Source: Mesostigma viride
Taxonomy: Eukaryota; Streptophyta; Mesostigmatophyceae; Mesostigmatales; Mesostigmataceae
Assembly: GCA_009746045.1 (NCBI GenBank)
Contig: RPFO01001170.1
Location: 1-47,500 of the forward strand
Direction of reading: 5' to 3'
Length of the DNA: 47,500 nucleotides
Shown: positions 10,594-20,830 of the stretch, piece after piece
How the letters are laid out: each line of letters begins with the position of its first letter
How positions within the stretch are numbered: the first letter of the stretch is position 1
Position numbers and translations under genes: made by a program
Notes under the pieces: generated by a model
Databases searched by the model: none
What the model was told of the DNA's origin: nothing
What the model saw: the letters and a program-made list of their open reading frames with translations, nothing else

Positions 10594-10778
10594 CTATCTA
10601 GCGTGCCTCCCGCGGGATTGCACACGCGGGCGCTTCCCCACTGGGGGGGGCTCGTTGTCCTCTATGACCTGGGCCCACTTGGCCTTGTCCATCATCTTCT
10701 TCCAAATCACGGAGAGGCCTAGGCCCCCCATGTCCTCTACTAGCTGTTCCTTGAAGGTGCGGGCCTTGCGGCGTCTAA
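10594..10778 (-). pseudogene. C-terminal end of LINE ORF2
   Basis: The minus-strand frame reads R-R-R-K-A-R-T-F-K-E-Q-L, then M-G-G-L-G-L-S-V-I-W-K-K-M-M-D-K-A-K-W and P-P-P-V-G-K, ending at TAG (10596-10594). Nearly the same protein is encoded on the + strand at 16235-16380, and a related one (M-K-D-K-T-R-W-Q-K-I-V...P-V-G-K-P-P-P) ends another LINE at 31822. It is the extreme C-terminus of ORF2; no enzyme function is assigned to it. Confidence 0.7.
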
Positions 10779-11087
10779 GTGGCCACTAGCACACGCGGGG
10801 ACCGCAGCACGATGGACTGGAGCTGCTCTGATGCTGCCGGCGAGCACAAGAGGCCCACACCACCTTGGCCCGGCGCGTCGCCGCCACCATAGTGGAACCG
10901 CCAGCCTGCCCGCAGGTCGTCGACCAGCAGACCGTTGACCGCGTGCTGAGGGTCAACGGTGCGTCGGTGCTCCTGGACTCCAAGAACAGCGATCTTGTTG
11001 TCGGCGCACAGGGCGATCAGCTCGTCGACGCGTTGGCGTGCTGGGGTGCCGCCGCTCGTAGAAGGATCTGCAGGGAGGGTGCGCACG
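10779..11087 (-). pseudogene. N-terminal part of LINE endonuclease (ORF2)
   Basis: The minus strand reads S-F-N-V-R-T-L-P-A-D, then L-I-A-L-C-A-D-N-K-I-A-V-L-G-V-Q-E-H-R-R, then G-Q-G-G-V-G-L-L. This is the start of an apurinic-type endonuclease: an Asn in N-V-R-T-L and the catalytic Glu in Q-E-H-R. Such domains nick target DNA for target-primed reverse transcription. The domain is cut on its C-terminal side by the internal deletion, and the codons before N-V-R-T-L lie beyond the TTAA insertion, at 12795 and higher. Confidence 0.7.
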
Positions 11088-12794
11088 TTAACCCCTAAAT
11101 GGGCAGAAATACTGCCGATGCATCGGCTGTAACTTCACAATTTTGCAAACCAGATGCCATCCAACCCACCCATATCCAATGGCTGTCCTTGGGGGCCAAG
11201 CATGTCCATGAGTTGCCCTTCGGGTTGGTATATCACAACCTTACATATATGCAGGGTAGGCCATGTATAACTGCCGTCAAAGTCAGGGGGGTCAAGACGA
11301 GCGTTTTCATTTTTGGTAGAATGTGCATTTTGAATTATGTTGTAAGAGCTAGGCACCTACCACTTCAGGGATGATAAACAATTAGTTGCTGAACAGTTTG
11401 AGCCATTGGGGTCATCATTTGGGTGGGTATGCCAGCAGTTACACCCAGTACAGCCCATAGGGGTACCGTTGGTAAAAAGCAACCAAGGGGGTAGGAGTGG
11501 GCATACTACCTACTAATACCTACTAATATGGCCCCCAACCATGCCACACAATACATTTCCCTTCCACAATGATGGGGAAACATAACTGCATCATCACACT
11601 GCCCTTACATGGCACCTATGTGCAGGTGCCACCTTGTCCATGCACGTAGGTAACGTGGTACGGATACCCTACGTAAGGCATGCATTCTAGGAGGCAGCCA
11701 CCAACAAACTAGTGATTTTAAGCCTATTTCAGCTTGCCCTAGCAAGGATAAACTAGGCCTAAGCTGCTATAGCTTGCCAGGTGATGGCCAGCACACCTGG
11801 TGGCACATGCTGACAATGGGAAGCTTCTACTCACCGGTTACATGCTTGATGATGCCACAGAGACCAGCCAACTGCCTCACACTCATGCAATATGTGTGTG
11901 GGAAATGTATAACAAACATATATGGAGGTATTCAAACCCATACAGCATCTAAAACTTATCACCATCACACTGTGGCAGGTCAACTGACTGAGGGAAGCAT
12001 CTAAGAAGGGTGTTTTAGAAAGGGGCCAGGCCAGGGTCAAGAAAGAGCATGAATAATGCAAAAAGAATGTGCTACACAAGCTAGAACGTATATATAAACG
12101 TCAAACATCGATAGGAAAACGATGCTGAAGCTTTACCAGGCATGGATGGCGTTACCTTGGCCCAGGCGGTGGCCGCAAAATGGCGCATTTCGGCACACCA
12201 AAGTTGTGCAGCATGGTCGCTGGATTCGGCGATTTCTGGCCACCCTTGCACGTTTACGACTACTATGTATCATAAAAAGTACAAAGAAACCAATATATCC
12301 TTTAAAATACGCCGGAAAGGTATTGCTGTCAACGTTTCTATCGTCCGGCCTGATCGCAGTTTTTTCCAGCAAGAACGCTGCCGACACCTATCAAATGGCA
12401 TTCCCGCGGTCCAAAAATTGGCCTGTGTGATCTTTAGGACGTATAAAATCAATTTCCTAAGTTTGGTCAGAAAATTCGAACGAAAACGTAAATGCCATGC
12501 GTGGGCGCAAGCCGCCATGGCCAGGTCGTCGTTTTCCGGAATGCACGTTGTACGTGAAAAAGTACCCTGACCCCTTGTACTTTGACCGGCCAGAACACCT
12601 CTATAACTTTGTCAGAAGTATGCAAACCCTAGTACCATGCTGTGAGGAAAATTATAAACTTTCGATCTTCTCAGCTAAACTTTTCCTAATTCTCAATAGT
12701 TTTCGCGGCATTTGGTCCCCCGAGAAGGGGCCGACGTGTCGGCTGTAACTCAGTTTTAGGCGGAAAATCGGCAGCCAGACCATTTAGGGGTTAA
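11088..12794. mobile_element. Non-autonomous piggyBac-like element at TTAA, inserted in a LINE
   Basis: The segment is bounded by TTAA at 11088-11091 and 12791-12794. Inside these are inverted termini CCCCTAAATGG (11092-11102) and its complement (12780-12790). Both ends also carry CTGCCGAT within the first 30 nt and CGGCTGTAACT further in. Removing one TTAA and the interior restores an open frame into S-F-N-V-R-T-L of the LINE endonuclease. TTAA duplication with CCC...GGG ends is the signature of the piggyBac superfamily. No transposase was found in the 1.7 kb; the interior ORFs (for example 12142-12570) are unrecognised. A 14-nt palindrome GCCGATGCATCGGC lies at 11114-11127. Confidence 0.7.
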
Positions 12795-13126
12795 AACTTG
12801 CAATGCCAAGAATGGGCCGTTGCCCTATTAGCGGGGGGGTGGGGGTGGGGGTGGGGGTGGAGAAGGGTAGTGCTGGAGGTGGGGGTGGGGGGGGGGGGGG
12901 GAGGGGGAGGGTGGCGATTGGGGTTAATGCTTGTCAACGCATGGAGGCTTTCTTTCAGGACGGATATGCGTCGTCTCCGTCCTGGCTGGGGTCGCCGGCG
13001 TGTCGACTGGGCCTCATCCCGCTCAAGGCGGGCTAGGAGGCGTGTGAGGCTGGTAAATTGGCGGGAAGGTTGACCGTGGCGTGCCTGGCGACCTTGCATC
13101 CTGATCATGCTCGCACGGTGCGACAT
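12795..13126 (-). pseudogene. Start of LINE ORF2 with Pro/His-rich linker
   Basis: About 75 nt after the ORF1 stop the minus strand opens M-S-H-R-A-S-M-I-R-M-Q-G-R-Q-A-R, followed by an Arg-rich segment and a Pro/Thr/His stretch encoded by the C-rich tract 12832-12912. It reaches the TTAA insertion about 15 codons before N-V-R-T-L. It is taken as the ORF2 N-terminus by position. The C-rich tract could be an expanded simple repeat, and the exact start codon is a guess. Confidence 0.45.
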
Positions 13127-13200
13127 GAGGATGGAAAGGGGCTTGTTTATAAAGGCTGTGCCCAAAGCCTATTGTACCGCGAGGCCGCGAGGGTGTGCCC

Positions 13201-14547
13201 TTACCGGGCGGCATCCATACCCGGGACGTGCGTAGACGATGATGACGCAGCTGGGGCGGGCCTGGTACGGCCCGATTTGTGCCGCTTGTTAGGAGCCTGC
13301 GCCTCCGTGCGCTGGCCGTTGATGAATAGCACGGGGGTGTCGTGGACGAGGCGGACGTAGACCTTCTGGCGATCCTGCTTGGCCTTGATCGCCACGTCGC
13401 TGCCCAGCAGACCATTCTTGATGACTAGCTGGGCCGGTGAGAGGAGGTCGTCAAGGCTCGGCGCGTTCTTCCCGCCTAGGAGCTTGCGGGCCTGGAGTAC
13501 CTTCACCTTGCTGGCCACATTCGCAAAGGTCACCCGGATGGGGCCAGGCTGGCCCGCCATCCAGGCTGCCGACTCAATGCGGATGCGTTCGTTGCCCAGT
13601 TGCAGCCTGCCCACGATGAGGCTGTGGTACAGGCGTTGCGCTAGCATCAGGTCCGTTTCAGGCTGCTGTGCGACCTGGAAATACCGGACCACTATACTGC
13701 GTGAGCGCAGGTCCTCCTCGATAGCAGTCTTGTGGGCTGCAGCCCCCCTGCGTGCGGCATCCTCCATGAGGTTGGCAATGTCCGTCTGTTTGACCATGTT
13801 AGCGTAGCTGGTGGCCGGTGCGGGGGCGGCTGGTTGGGGCGGGCTGGTCAGGGCGGTCTTGACCTCGGCAATGCAGGAGCGGAGCTCGGCAGTGTCTTGA
13901 CGGATAGCGGTGGACAAGGTGCCGAGTTGGGCAGCCATGTCTGCGACTTTCTTATTGAGCTTGTGCAGGTCTGCTGCTTCCGGGGAAGCATCGGGGGTGT
14001 TGGCGGTGCCGCGGTCGGCGTCCGTGAAAGCGGCAAAGAGTGCCCGGAGGCAAGGGGCCTGCGCATGGCTCAAGAAAACAGAAAGTCGAAGCTGTGGCTC
14101 GTCCAATTCGGCGATGTCGTCCTCTGGAATGGTCCCGCCAGACCTGTAAGGAAAATATATCTCCTTGCCGTTGGCCTTCAGGTGGTGCAGGATAGCCTGC
14201 GCCTGCTCGGCGGTAAGCGAAAAGAACCGGAGCTCGTCGACAACCTCGCCAGGCATGAAGGATGCTGGGTCGAACTCAGCGTCGTTAGCGTCGTCGTCGT
14301 CGTCGTCGTCGATGGCGTCGCGATCAATGGGGGTGTCTTTGGAAGACGATGGCGGGGGGATCTGGCTCTCCATCTCGTCGGCTGGGGAGAAGCAAACCCG
14401 CTTGGAGGAGGCGGTAATGGCGGCCGCGTTTGCCTGGGGCTGCGTCGCAATGGTTTCCGCATCTGCAATTAGTTGCGTAATCGTGTTGGGCGCTGAAGCC
14501 TCCCTTTCGGAGAGAGAAGGGGAGGCGGTTGACGGAGTTTCTGCCAT
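13201..14547 (-). CDS. LINE ORF1 protein, intact, 448 aa
   Basis: A complete minus-strand ORF from ATG at 14547 to the stop ending at 13201. The first 100 residues are Ser/Ala/Thr-rich with a run of Asp (about residues 78-85). A coiled-coil stretch follows (about 190-240, D-L-H-K-L-N-K-K-V-A-D-M). The C-terminal half holds an RNA-recognition-like part: S-I-V-V-R-Y-F near 285, then P-G-P-I-R-V-T-F-A-N-V-A-S-K-V near 330-345, then S-L-D-D-L-L-S-P-A-Q. The tail is basic (N-K-R-H-K-S-G-R). This is the coiled coil plus RRM plus C-terminal domain layout of L1-type ORF1 RNA chaperones. It is the only undamaged ORF1 in the window, which suggests that this family moved recently. Confidence 0.75.
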   Translation of the reverse strand: MAETPSTASPSLSEREASAPNTITQLIADAETIATQPQANAAAITASSKRVCFSPADEMESQIPPPSSSKDTPIDRDAIDDDDDDDANDAEFDPASFMPGEVVDELRFFSLTAEQAQAILHHLKANGKEIYFPYRSGGTIPEDDIAELDEPQLRLSVFLSHAQAPCLRALFAAFTDADRGTANTPDASPEAADLHKLNKKVADMAAQLGTLSTAIRQDTAELRSCIAEVKTALTSPPQPAAPAPATSYANMVKQTDIANLMEDAARRGAAAHKTAIEEDLRSRSIVVRYFQVAQQPETDLMLAQRLYHSLIVGRLQLGNERIRIESAAWMAGQPGPIRVTFANVASKVKVLQARKLLGGKNAPSLDDLLSPAQLVIKNGLLGSDVAIKAKQDRQKVYVRLVHDTPVLFINGQRTEAQAPNKRHKSGRTRPAPAASSSSTHVPGMDAAR

Positions 14548-14740
14548 AGCCGGTTCCGGAAAATTACGAACCCTGCCTGTGCTGCGTTTTATGATATTGC
14601 GCTAAATCTTGGGCGATGGCTGCTGAAAATTATATCATCGTGTTCGTCCTTGAAAGACGCATCTACTGCAATTTACCCGACCAAATTTCATGCCCGGATG
14701 TAAAAGTTATGAGCATTCTCGGCATCCATAGCTCGCCACA

Positions 14741-15300
14741 CCGTAAAAAAATGGCATGCATGGCACCATACTATCATAGTTCCATACAAAAGTGCGCAAG
14801 GATGATCGTAAATTAAAACTTCTTCTTTCATTGATGAACTTGCATGATCGATGAGAGCATAAATTATTTAGCTCGTGACTGCGTCACGTGCATGGGTGCC
14901 AATACAAAGCAAAGGAACCTTCAACCCCTATACACAATGAGGAGGGAAGCCGCCCTAGCTTCTCTCACTGTCACAAGTGGGCAGGCTACAGAGCGCTCTT
15001 TCGGCAGCATGGTGCCGGCCGGGCCGCAACACTGTATACGTGCATGGGTGCAATACAACCATGCATGCAATACACCATAGGTAGACTGAAGCGTTAATAC
15101 AAGCAGTAGCTTGTACAACTTTGTGGGCGACCTTGGTTTCCGTATTGGAGACCTTGGCCTCCACCGTGTTGAGCGCCGTCGTCATCAATGTCCGTCATTT
15201 TCTCGGCCAGCGGCCAGGTCACGTGCTAGCCTCCAGCACTGCTCGGATGCAGCAACATGGATCAATGTCAAATACCATGGATCATTGTCAAATGAATAGA
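14741..15300 (-). pseudogene. Spacer with a short LINE ORF1 coiled-coil fragment
   Basis: On the minus strand near 15188-15090 the peptide T-A-L-N-T-V-E-A-K-V-S-N-T-E-T-K-V-A resembles L-N-T-L-S-A-K-V-N-N-I-E-A-R-V-A in the ORF1 copy near 9560. It is a small relic. The rest of the interval shows no gene. Confidence 0.4.
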
Positions 15301-15589
15301 TGACTCGTTAGAAAGGTCATCTAGATTAATAAAGCGTGCCGTTAATGGTAAATCGGCTGTAAACAACTGTGCCACCAATACCGCAGCCAATAATAAATAT
15401 TTTACTTCATAAAATCTCCTTGAATTTTTACACATGAAAACATTTACTCCTTTGCTTATGTATATGCAATAAAAAACCCGCCACTTGGGCTTAGCAAAAA
15501 ACTAGAACTTAGCTTAGCAAAAAACTAGAAGCTTAGTTTTGTACCAACGATAACTGCAGCACCTGAGTTCTTTACTGTTGCCGTTTATC
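15301..15589. other. AT-rich spacer, no gene seen
   Basis: It holds a short tandem duplication of CTTAGCAAAAAACTAGAA (about 15490-15530) and nothing else that I can support. Confidence 0.4.
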
Positions 15590-15735
15590 GTGTCCGATTG
15601 CAGCTGTGGCCTCTGGCATGAAGCAGGAAAGGGGCTCTCTGCCGGCCCTTTCTTCCTGTTGTGCACACACAGGGATTAAAAGCACTCAGGTGCCCCGTGA
15701 CTCCCCAATGGGAGCACGAGTTTAATTAATTAATT
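15590..15735 (+). repeat. LINE/SINE 3' end, family with CTCCC-CAAT-GGGAG hairpin
   Basis: From about 15590 the sequence matches 26010-26185 along its length (shared blocks GTGTCCGATTGCAGCTGTGG, CCTTTCTTCCTGTTGTGCAC and CAGGGATTAAAA). It ends with the hairpin at 15701-15714 and a TTAATTAATTAA tail at 15721-15735. The minus-strand LINE at 10412 ends with the same hairpin, GTGACTCCCC...GGGAGCACGA. It could be a severely 5'-truncated LINE or a SINE that uses the same 3' end. Confidence 0.6.
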
Positions 15736-16008
15736 GTGCTGGTTGGCGGCCGTGTGACGATTGATCTCGGCGGCAAGTGTCTCCACCTTCTCCGCGTGTG
15801 TGGCAGCTAACGTATATGCCGGCCATTAAGGTAAGCCGCTCATGGCATGGTATGGGTACAGGTCCTCCCAGCCCGCGGCGGCGGGCCTGCGCTAGCTAGC
15901 GCCAGCCGGGCGGTGACCACCTGGGCATCACGGGATATAGTGGGGCCGATACCTTCCGTGTGGGCCGGCTATGCTGCTCACGTCGATCCGTATGCTAGCT
16001 AGGAGGAC

Positions 16009-16380
16009 TTGTACCTAGGTATGCCACATATCACCAGCACCATCATGCAGCGGCGCCTGCAGCTAGTAGGGCACTTAGCTCACACCAACCAGGTAGACAC
16101 ATCATGCACGTCACGCCACACATCACGCGACACATCAGTGGCCCCTCCGCAGTGCTGCGCCCTGCTCAGCCTGGCAGGCACCTCCTCACGTGGGACAGGC
16201 CCAGCAATGCTAGACGCCGCAAGCTAGGCCCGCACTTTCAAAGAGCAGCTAGAAGAGGGCATGGGGGGCCTAGGCCTCTCCGTGATTTGGAAAAAGATGA
16301 TGGACAAGGCCAAGTGGGCTCAGGTTGTAGAGGACAATGACCCCCCTTCCGTGGGGAAGCCTACCGTGAGTAGGCAAGAT
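16009..16380 (+). pseudogene. C-terminal part of LINE ORF2
   Basis: The + strand encodes M-P-H-I-T-S-T-I-M-Q-R-R-L-Q-L-V-G-H-L-A-H, the post-RT region in which many LINE ORF2 proteins have an L-x2-x-G-H segment. After small frame changes it encodes G-G-L-G-L-S-V-I-W-K-K-M-M-D-K-A-K-W and P-S-V-G-K. The second part matches 10778-10594 on the other strand. It is 5'-truncated, with no RT and no recognised 3' tail. Confidence 0.6.
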
Positions 16381-17990
16381 GTCTGTTTCTGGCACAATCT
16401 CTTATTACTTTTGGCAAGTTGGCCAACTGACCGTGTGCTGTATTTCAGTCCTAGTAGATAGCAATTCCATGCTGCCAGAGATGACGTGGTTTTTAAGTTC
16501 ATCTTACAGTTGTCTCACTTCAGTAATGGTGGCAGCAATCTCTATACCTCTGCAAGTGTCATTGCGCATGCATATCCGCACTTGTGTTATTATCCTTTTC
16601 AGGTGTGCACTGATTGTGCATACAACTTTGTTATGGTGTGCTTTTAACAGACTTAATAATTATACAGGACAATGCTTGTACTTGTAAGCAGCAACGGTAA
16701 TGCCAATGTCATGAGATGATGCATGTCACATATAGGCATGTGGTGCATTGCAAGAACACAAAGAAAACATGCCTGATTGGTCAGAATGTTGAGGAACCCC
16801 CTGAACCATTCAAAATTCAGCATTTTCAAGAGTCACCGTACGATTTGCGTATAATACCCCGTACGAGCCTATTATACCCAATACACATGGGCCCCGTACG
16901 ATTGCGTATTGTGTATGCCTGTACACTGGAGCACGCGCCGTCCTTGCAGCCGATTCCGCCAGCCGGCACACGCGCTCTTCCCCCGCAGCAAACGATTCCA
17001 ACGCGATATTTGCCCGCAAGTGGGTTCATGACTGGAAACGAGGGAACAGAAAGCAGCCATACTCTTGGCGAGATTGGCTGGGAGGGCCCACGTACGCGGG
17101 ACTGGTAGTAGACACACCGACATCTGGTGCATCCATTGTCTCCCCTTTCTTTGCAGCCACGGAGGCAGCTATCCACAAATGTTGTCCTTAAAAGTACCCG
17201 CGTCTTATTCCCTTTCCCTTTCTTACGGTATTTTGGGGAAAAGCACCTGAATTGGCTCCATTGAACTGCCGACTTTTGATTACCTGATGACTTTTGTTAG
17301 CCTGTTCGCTTGATGACATACGGTACATTTCCAACTCCATAATCTCCTTCACTTTGAACGCTGACATACGGATAAGATAAAGGCTGGCTTGACCGCTTCA
17401 ACTTCCATGGTCCGGCGCTTCCCGATTTCAGGCCTGCGCGGTTTGTCTCCTTGGTGCTAGGCTAATAAGTGTCAAACCCGCAACAATTTCTGTCACCACA
17501 GCGGCTTGTAGGTAATAAACAATTATTACTGTTCTAAGGTAAGCGCAGAACCGTTACGTGATGAATGTCCATACTCCTTACGTCCTCACGTCCTTCGGTC
17601 CTTGGACCATACATAATTGCTCATAATTGTAGCGACTACAGTAGAGACTTATACCTCGACCCCAAAGAATGCGCGCTGCATTCCCACGGCATTCCCGCCT
17701 TTTTTAAACACAGGTTAAACTGGCGGGACCCCGTTGCAACTTGCAACAGCTGGCAAGGCACTGAACTGACTGAAGCAGCTGGCCTCCAGGATGGAGGACA
17801 GGCCGGCGCGGCGCGGCGCGGCATCTGGCTCCTTGAGAGCTGAGTTGAGACTATGTAATTAGAGCGGGAGAAGACGTGACGTTGATTAGCAAATGGGTTT
17901 CCTACGTGTCCGCAGGCCGTGCCTCCAGCGCTCCCCCTTTCGTGACGATTCACGATCTTCCTGCCAACAAAATAATAATCCCGATGGTGC
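16381..17990. other. Intergenic stretch upstream of SDHAF2
   Basis: No gene could be supported on either strand. A block at 16838-16916 holds two diverged copies of CCGTACGATT-GCGTAT and related CCGTACG motifs. It presumably contains the SDHAF2 promoter, and perhaps its first exon: a candidate Arg-rich start, M-V-R-R-F-P-I-S-G-L-R-G, lies near 17408. Confidence 0.35.
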
Positions 17991-18447
17991 AACTGGTGTC
18001 AATGATGAAACCTCTCTGCCGCGCCATAGCCGGTTGTTTCGCCTTCATCTTGAGAAACTGGAAATACGTAGACGCAGACAGAATGGCGGGACTCTAGCTA
18101 GCCAATCGCCCACGCTTCCAAGCCGGAAGTCAAGAATATTATCTCATGCTTGGCCCCATGCAACGCCTGGTGTGCCGCATTTCCCGACGGGCGAGTCCTC
18201 TACTGTCACGAGCGGCCATCCAGCGCACTACCGGGCATAATGGTGCTATAGCACAAGCAAATCAAAGGTGAATCAGCAATACTTCCCTCGTTCCTGTCAC
18301 AGTTCAATTCTGTTGTATTTCCTCGACGTACAATTATATTTGCTGAGGGGGAAGCTGACACGGCAAGCTTGAGTTCCGTGTTCGTGCATTGCCTATTGAT
18401 GTTTCTAATCCCAACGTTATCGAACGTGACGAAGGGCACACCCCTTC

Positions 18448-20184
18448 TTGCAAAGCGCAAGCATAGCGAGCGACAGCAAGCGTGCTTCGCCGGCTGATTC
18501 TCGTGAGGCGCGCTTGCGCGCTCTAGCGTATCGGAGCCGGCAGTGGGGATTACTGGAGCTGGACCTTATTGTCGGGAAATGGGCCGACGAGAATCTTGCG
18601 AATTTATCTGACGACCAGCTCAATGCTTTCGAGCTGTTGTTGCGAGAGGTAAGCATCCCGCGGTTCTGGTCATCCAAGTACACGTGTCTTTCGATTAAGC
18701 CAGCTGCCTCTTGACCTGCTTACTCAAGCCGACGGATACATGCACGAGGGAACAGAGAAAGTCAGCGTATGTGCTGTGCCGGACCGCGGCATTACGCATG
18801 TATATCTTCGTGCTGGCTATTTATATATTTCCTTGCTGACAAGGACGGACATGTATTGCAGCTGTAGGCTGAGTTGAGTTGAGCTCAGTGGCTAATCAAG
18901 TAGTGCTCGTGAAGAACATGAAAGCAAAACGTCCAAAAAACGACCTGTTGGTGTTATCCTGGCATTAAGGCTGCCGGAAGACACGCTGGTGCTTAAATTA
19001 GAACGAAAAAGTGGTACGTTCCATGCAGGTGTCTGGCATCGTTATAACTTCATAACAATGTTTATTACGTTACAACTTTGTGTTACAATGTTTACAACGT
19101 TTCATCAAACACAAATGCTGCTGCTGCTGCGTGAAGACTCTGAAGCTAGTCGAGGGGGGAGCCCAGGGTGAAGAAAAAACACAGAAAGGTGTCACCTGTG
19201 TTGTCCATGTTGCTTTCCTCCCAATCACATGGACTGCATGCCATGGCCTTAGAGAGGTCAAGAAGATGCTGGGTTGAAGATGATGCACTACATGGATGCA
19301 TGATCTTCTAGCATCCTTGTAGTGCCAGAAGATGATGCTGTAGCATCGCAGAAAAGCTCTTTAATTTCTCCCTTGGTAATAATGGCTTCTACTCGGTTTC
19401 CCTCCGAAACAAGTTCTCAAGGTCTGTGATCCGTCCTTGGTGTGTTTGCATCCATCCCACCCCGTCTGTGCACCCTGGCTGCTCCGTGCTGGCCCGGGCA
19501 GGAGAACCCGGATATCTGGCAGATGCTGTCAGGGCAGTTGCCGCCATCGCAGGCGCTCGCATCCAATGCGGTACGCTCAGCCAGCCGGGACACATGTATC
19601 TGTTGAGGGGCCTATTCATTCATGCATGCGCTTCATTTGGGAGAGTCACGGGGTACCGACTTTTGAGTAGGTACCTTTCATCCCTGTTTGATGAGGGGCC
19701 TTTCATCCCTGTTTGATGAGGGGCATATAGCGTGTCTAATTATTGCCTATGCTGTGATGCTGGCATATAGTATGCACTCCGCTTGCAATTTAAAAATGCA
19801 ATTTAATCGTCCACAAGTCGCAAGTACCGCCCTTGTTTCCCCGTCCTCAGCACTAGAGCATACCTGCCAGATGCAGTTCTTCTGCTCCTGTCCATTCCCC
19901 ACATTTTTTTGGCAAGTGCTCCATTCGTGATTGTGAAACATGGACGCTCTTCTTTCCCCTTCAGTCGTGAAAAGCCCGCGGCTCGGGACTGCGCGGTGAT
20001 GCTTCGGGCGTGGATCGCGTGCCAGGGGCTGGTTGTGGCGCGGGCCTTTACGTGGTGGTCGCTAGATTCAGCACGCAGACGCAGGAAGTAACAAGAGATT
20101 TGGGAACCGGATGCACGTGGTTATGCTAGCGGACGTGGACCTACGACGCTCACACGCATGCAGTCCTCCACGCACACACACATG

Positions 20185-20281
<97 letters not shown>

Positions 20282-20315
20282 TGTGTCTGTCTCTCTCTGT
20301 CTCTCTCTCTGTCTG

Positions 20316-20346
<31 letters not shown>

Positions 20347-20603
20347 TGCACGTACGCATGCATGCACCACGTGCAAGATGCACACACGCCTCGCTTACAT
20401 GCACGCCTGCACACAAACACGCACTTTTCCCTGACGACACGCACACGCCCCGGCAGGTGTTTGCGGCGGTGCGCGCCACCGTCCAAGAGAGCCTGAACAA
20501 GAACTCGCCCATCGCCACAAGGTCCGCCCAGGGGGCACGCTGGGTGCATGGGTGGGACGACACAAAGCGGGCGCCGGGTGGACCGGTCGCTGGTAACCAG
20601 TGA
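18448..20603 (+). CDS. SDHAF2: Succinate dehydrogenase assembly factor 2 (SDH5 family), first exon unresolved
   Basis: SDHAF2 acts in the mitochondrial matrix, where it promotes covalent attachment of FAD to the SDH1 subunit of complex II. Three exons join in phase 0: one ending at 18648 (GAG|GTAAGC), 19502-19570 and 20457-20603. The first encodes L-A-Y-R-S-R-Q-W-G-L-L-E-L-D-L-I-V-G-K-W, then L-S-D-D-Q-L-N-A-F-E. The second encodes E-N-P-D-I-W-Q-M-L-S-G-Q. The third encodes V-F-A-A-V-R-A-T-V, then W-V-H-G-W-D-D-T-K-R and the plant-type end V-A-G-N-Q. The family motif R-G-x-x-E is W-G-L-L-E here. The acceptor of the first listed exon lies between about 18434 and 18466. The upstream part with the mitochondrial presequence was not fixed; M-M-K-P-L-C-R-A-I-A at 18002 is one candidate, but its donor phase does not fit. 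Confidence 0.85.
18649..19501 (+). other. Intron of SDHAF2
   Basis: GTAAGC donor at 18649 and GGGCAG acceptor ending at 19501. No other coding region was seen inside. It contains a TACAACTTTG/TACAATGTTT-type short repeat near 19045-19100. Confidence 0.7.
20188..20346 (+). repeat. (CT)n-(GT)n-(CT)n-(CA)n compound microsatellite in SDHAF2 intron
   Basis: A (CT)n run of about 77 bp is followed by (GT)n, a mixed TCTGTCTC block and (CA)n. It ends about 110 bp before the last SDHAF2 exon and lies wholly in the intron 19571-20456. Confidence 0.95.
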
Positions 20604-20830
20604 GCGAGCTTCCAGCTGGCAATCAGTGAGCGAGCTAAGCTGGCTACCAGTCAGCAAGCTTTACAGCCAGTGAGCGAGCTTCCTGCTGGCAATCAGCGAG
20701 CGAGCTGAGCTGGCTACCAGTCAGCAAGCTTTACAGCCAGTGAGCGAGCTTCCAACTGGCAATCAGTGAGCGAGCTGAGCTGACCGCCAGTCAGCAAGCT
20801 TTACAGCCAGCGAGCGAACTGAGCTGTCAA
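20602..20830 (+). repeat. 70-bp minisatellite starting at the SDHAF2 stop codon
   Basis: Units begin at 20602, 20672, 20742 and 20812 (GAGCGAGCTTCC... or GAGCGAACTGAG), giving three full units and a partial one. Each unit has internal subrepeats of CAGTGAGCGAGCT and CAGTCAGCAAGCT. The TGA stop at 20601-20603 falls inside the CAGTGAGCGAGC subrepeat. Confidence 0.85.

Larger units (their letters stand above)
10412..14740 (-). mobile_element. L1-like LINE with RT deleted; leader, ORF1, endonuclease, ORF2 end, 3' tail
   Basis: On the minus strand the order is a leader (about 14740-14548), intact ORF1 (14547-13201), the start of ORF2 (13126 on) and the endonuclease, which is split by a TTAA element at 11088-12794. 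Then come the last 60 or so codons of ORF2 (10778-10594), a 3' UTR, a hairpin at 10437-10457 and a TTAA-type tail at 10412-10431. The reverse transcriptase and the middle of ORF2 are absent: endonuclease sequence is joined to ORF2 C-terminal sequence at about 10778. The copy at 16009-16380 shows what normally precedes that C-terminal part. The element could move only with RT supplied in trans. Confidence 0.75.

Noticed and set aside
12142-12570. 142-codon ORF inside the TTAA element as a transposase
   Set aside because: No DDD motif or Cys-rich C-terminus of piggyBac transposases was visible; far too short.
13732-14605. Plus-strand ORFs opposite the intact ORF1
   Set aside because: The minus-strand protein has the ORF1 motifs; the + frames are antisense shadows.
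18002-18067. First exon of SDHAF2 encoding M-M-K-P-L-C-R-A-I-A
   Set aside because: Attractive as a mitochondrial presequence, but the donor phase does not fit any acceptor candidate before the next exon; left as a possibility only.
20068-20657. Ser/Leu and Arg/Glu repeat ORFs near the CT microsatellite
   Set aside because: Translations of (CT)n and (GA)n within the SDHAF2 intron.
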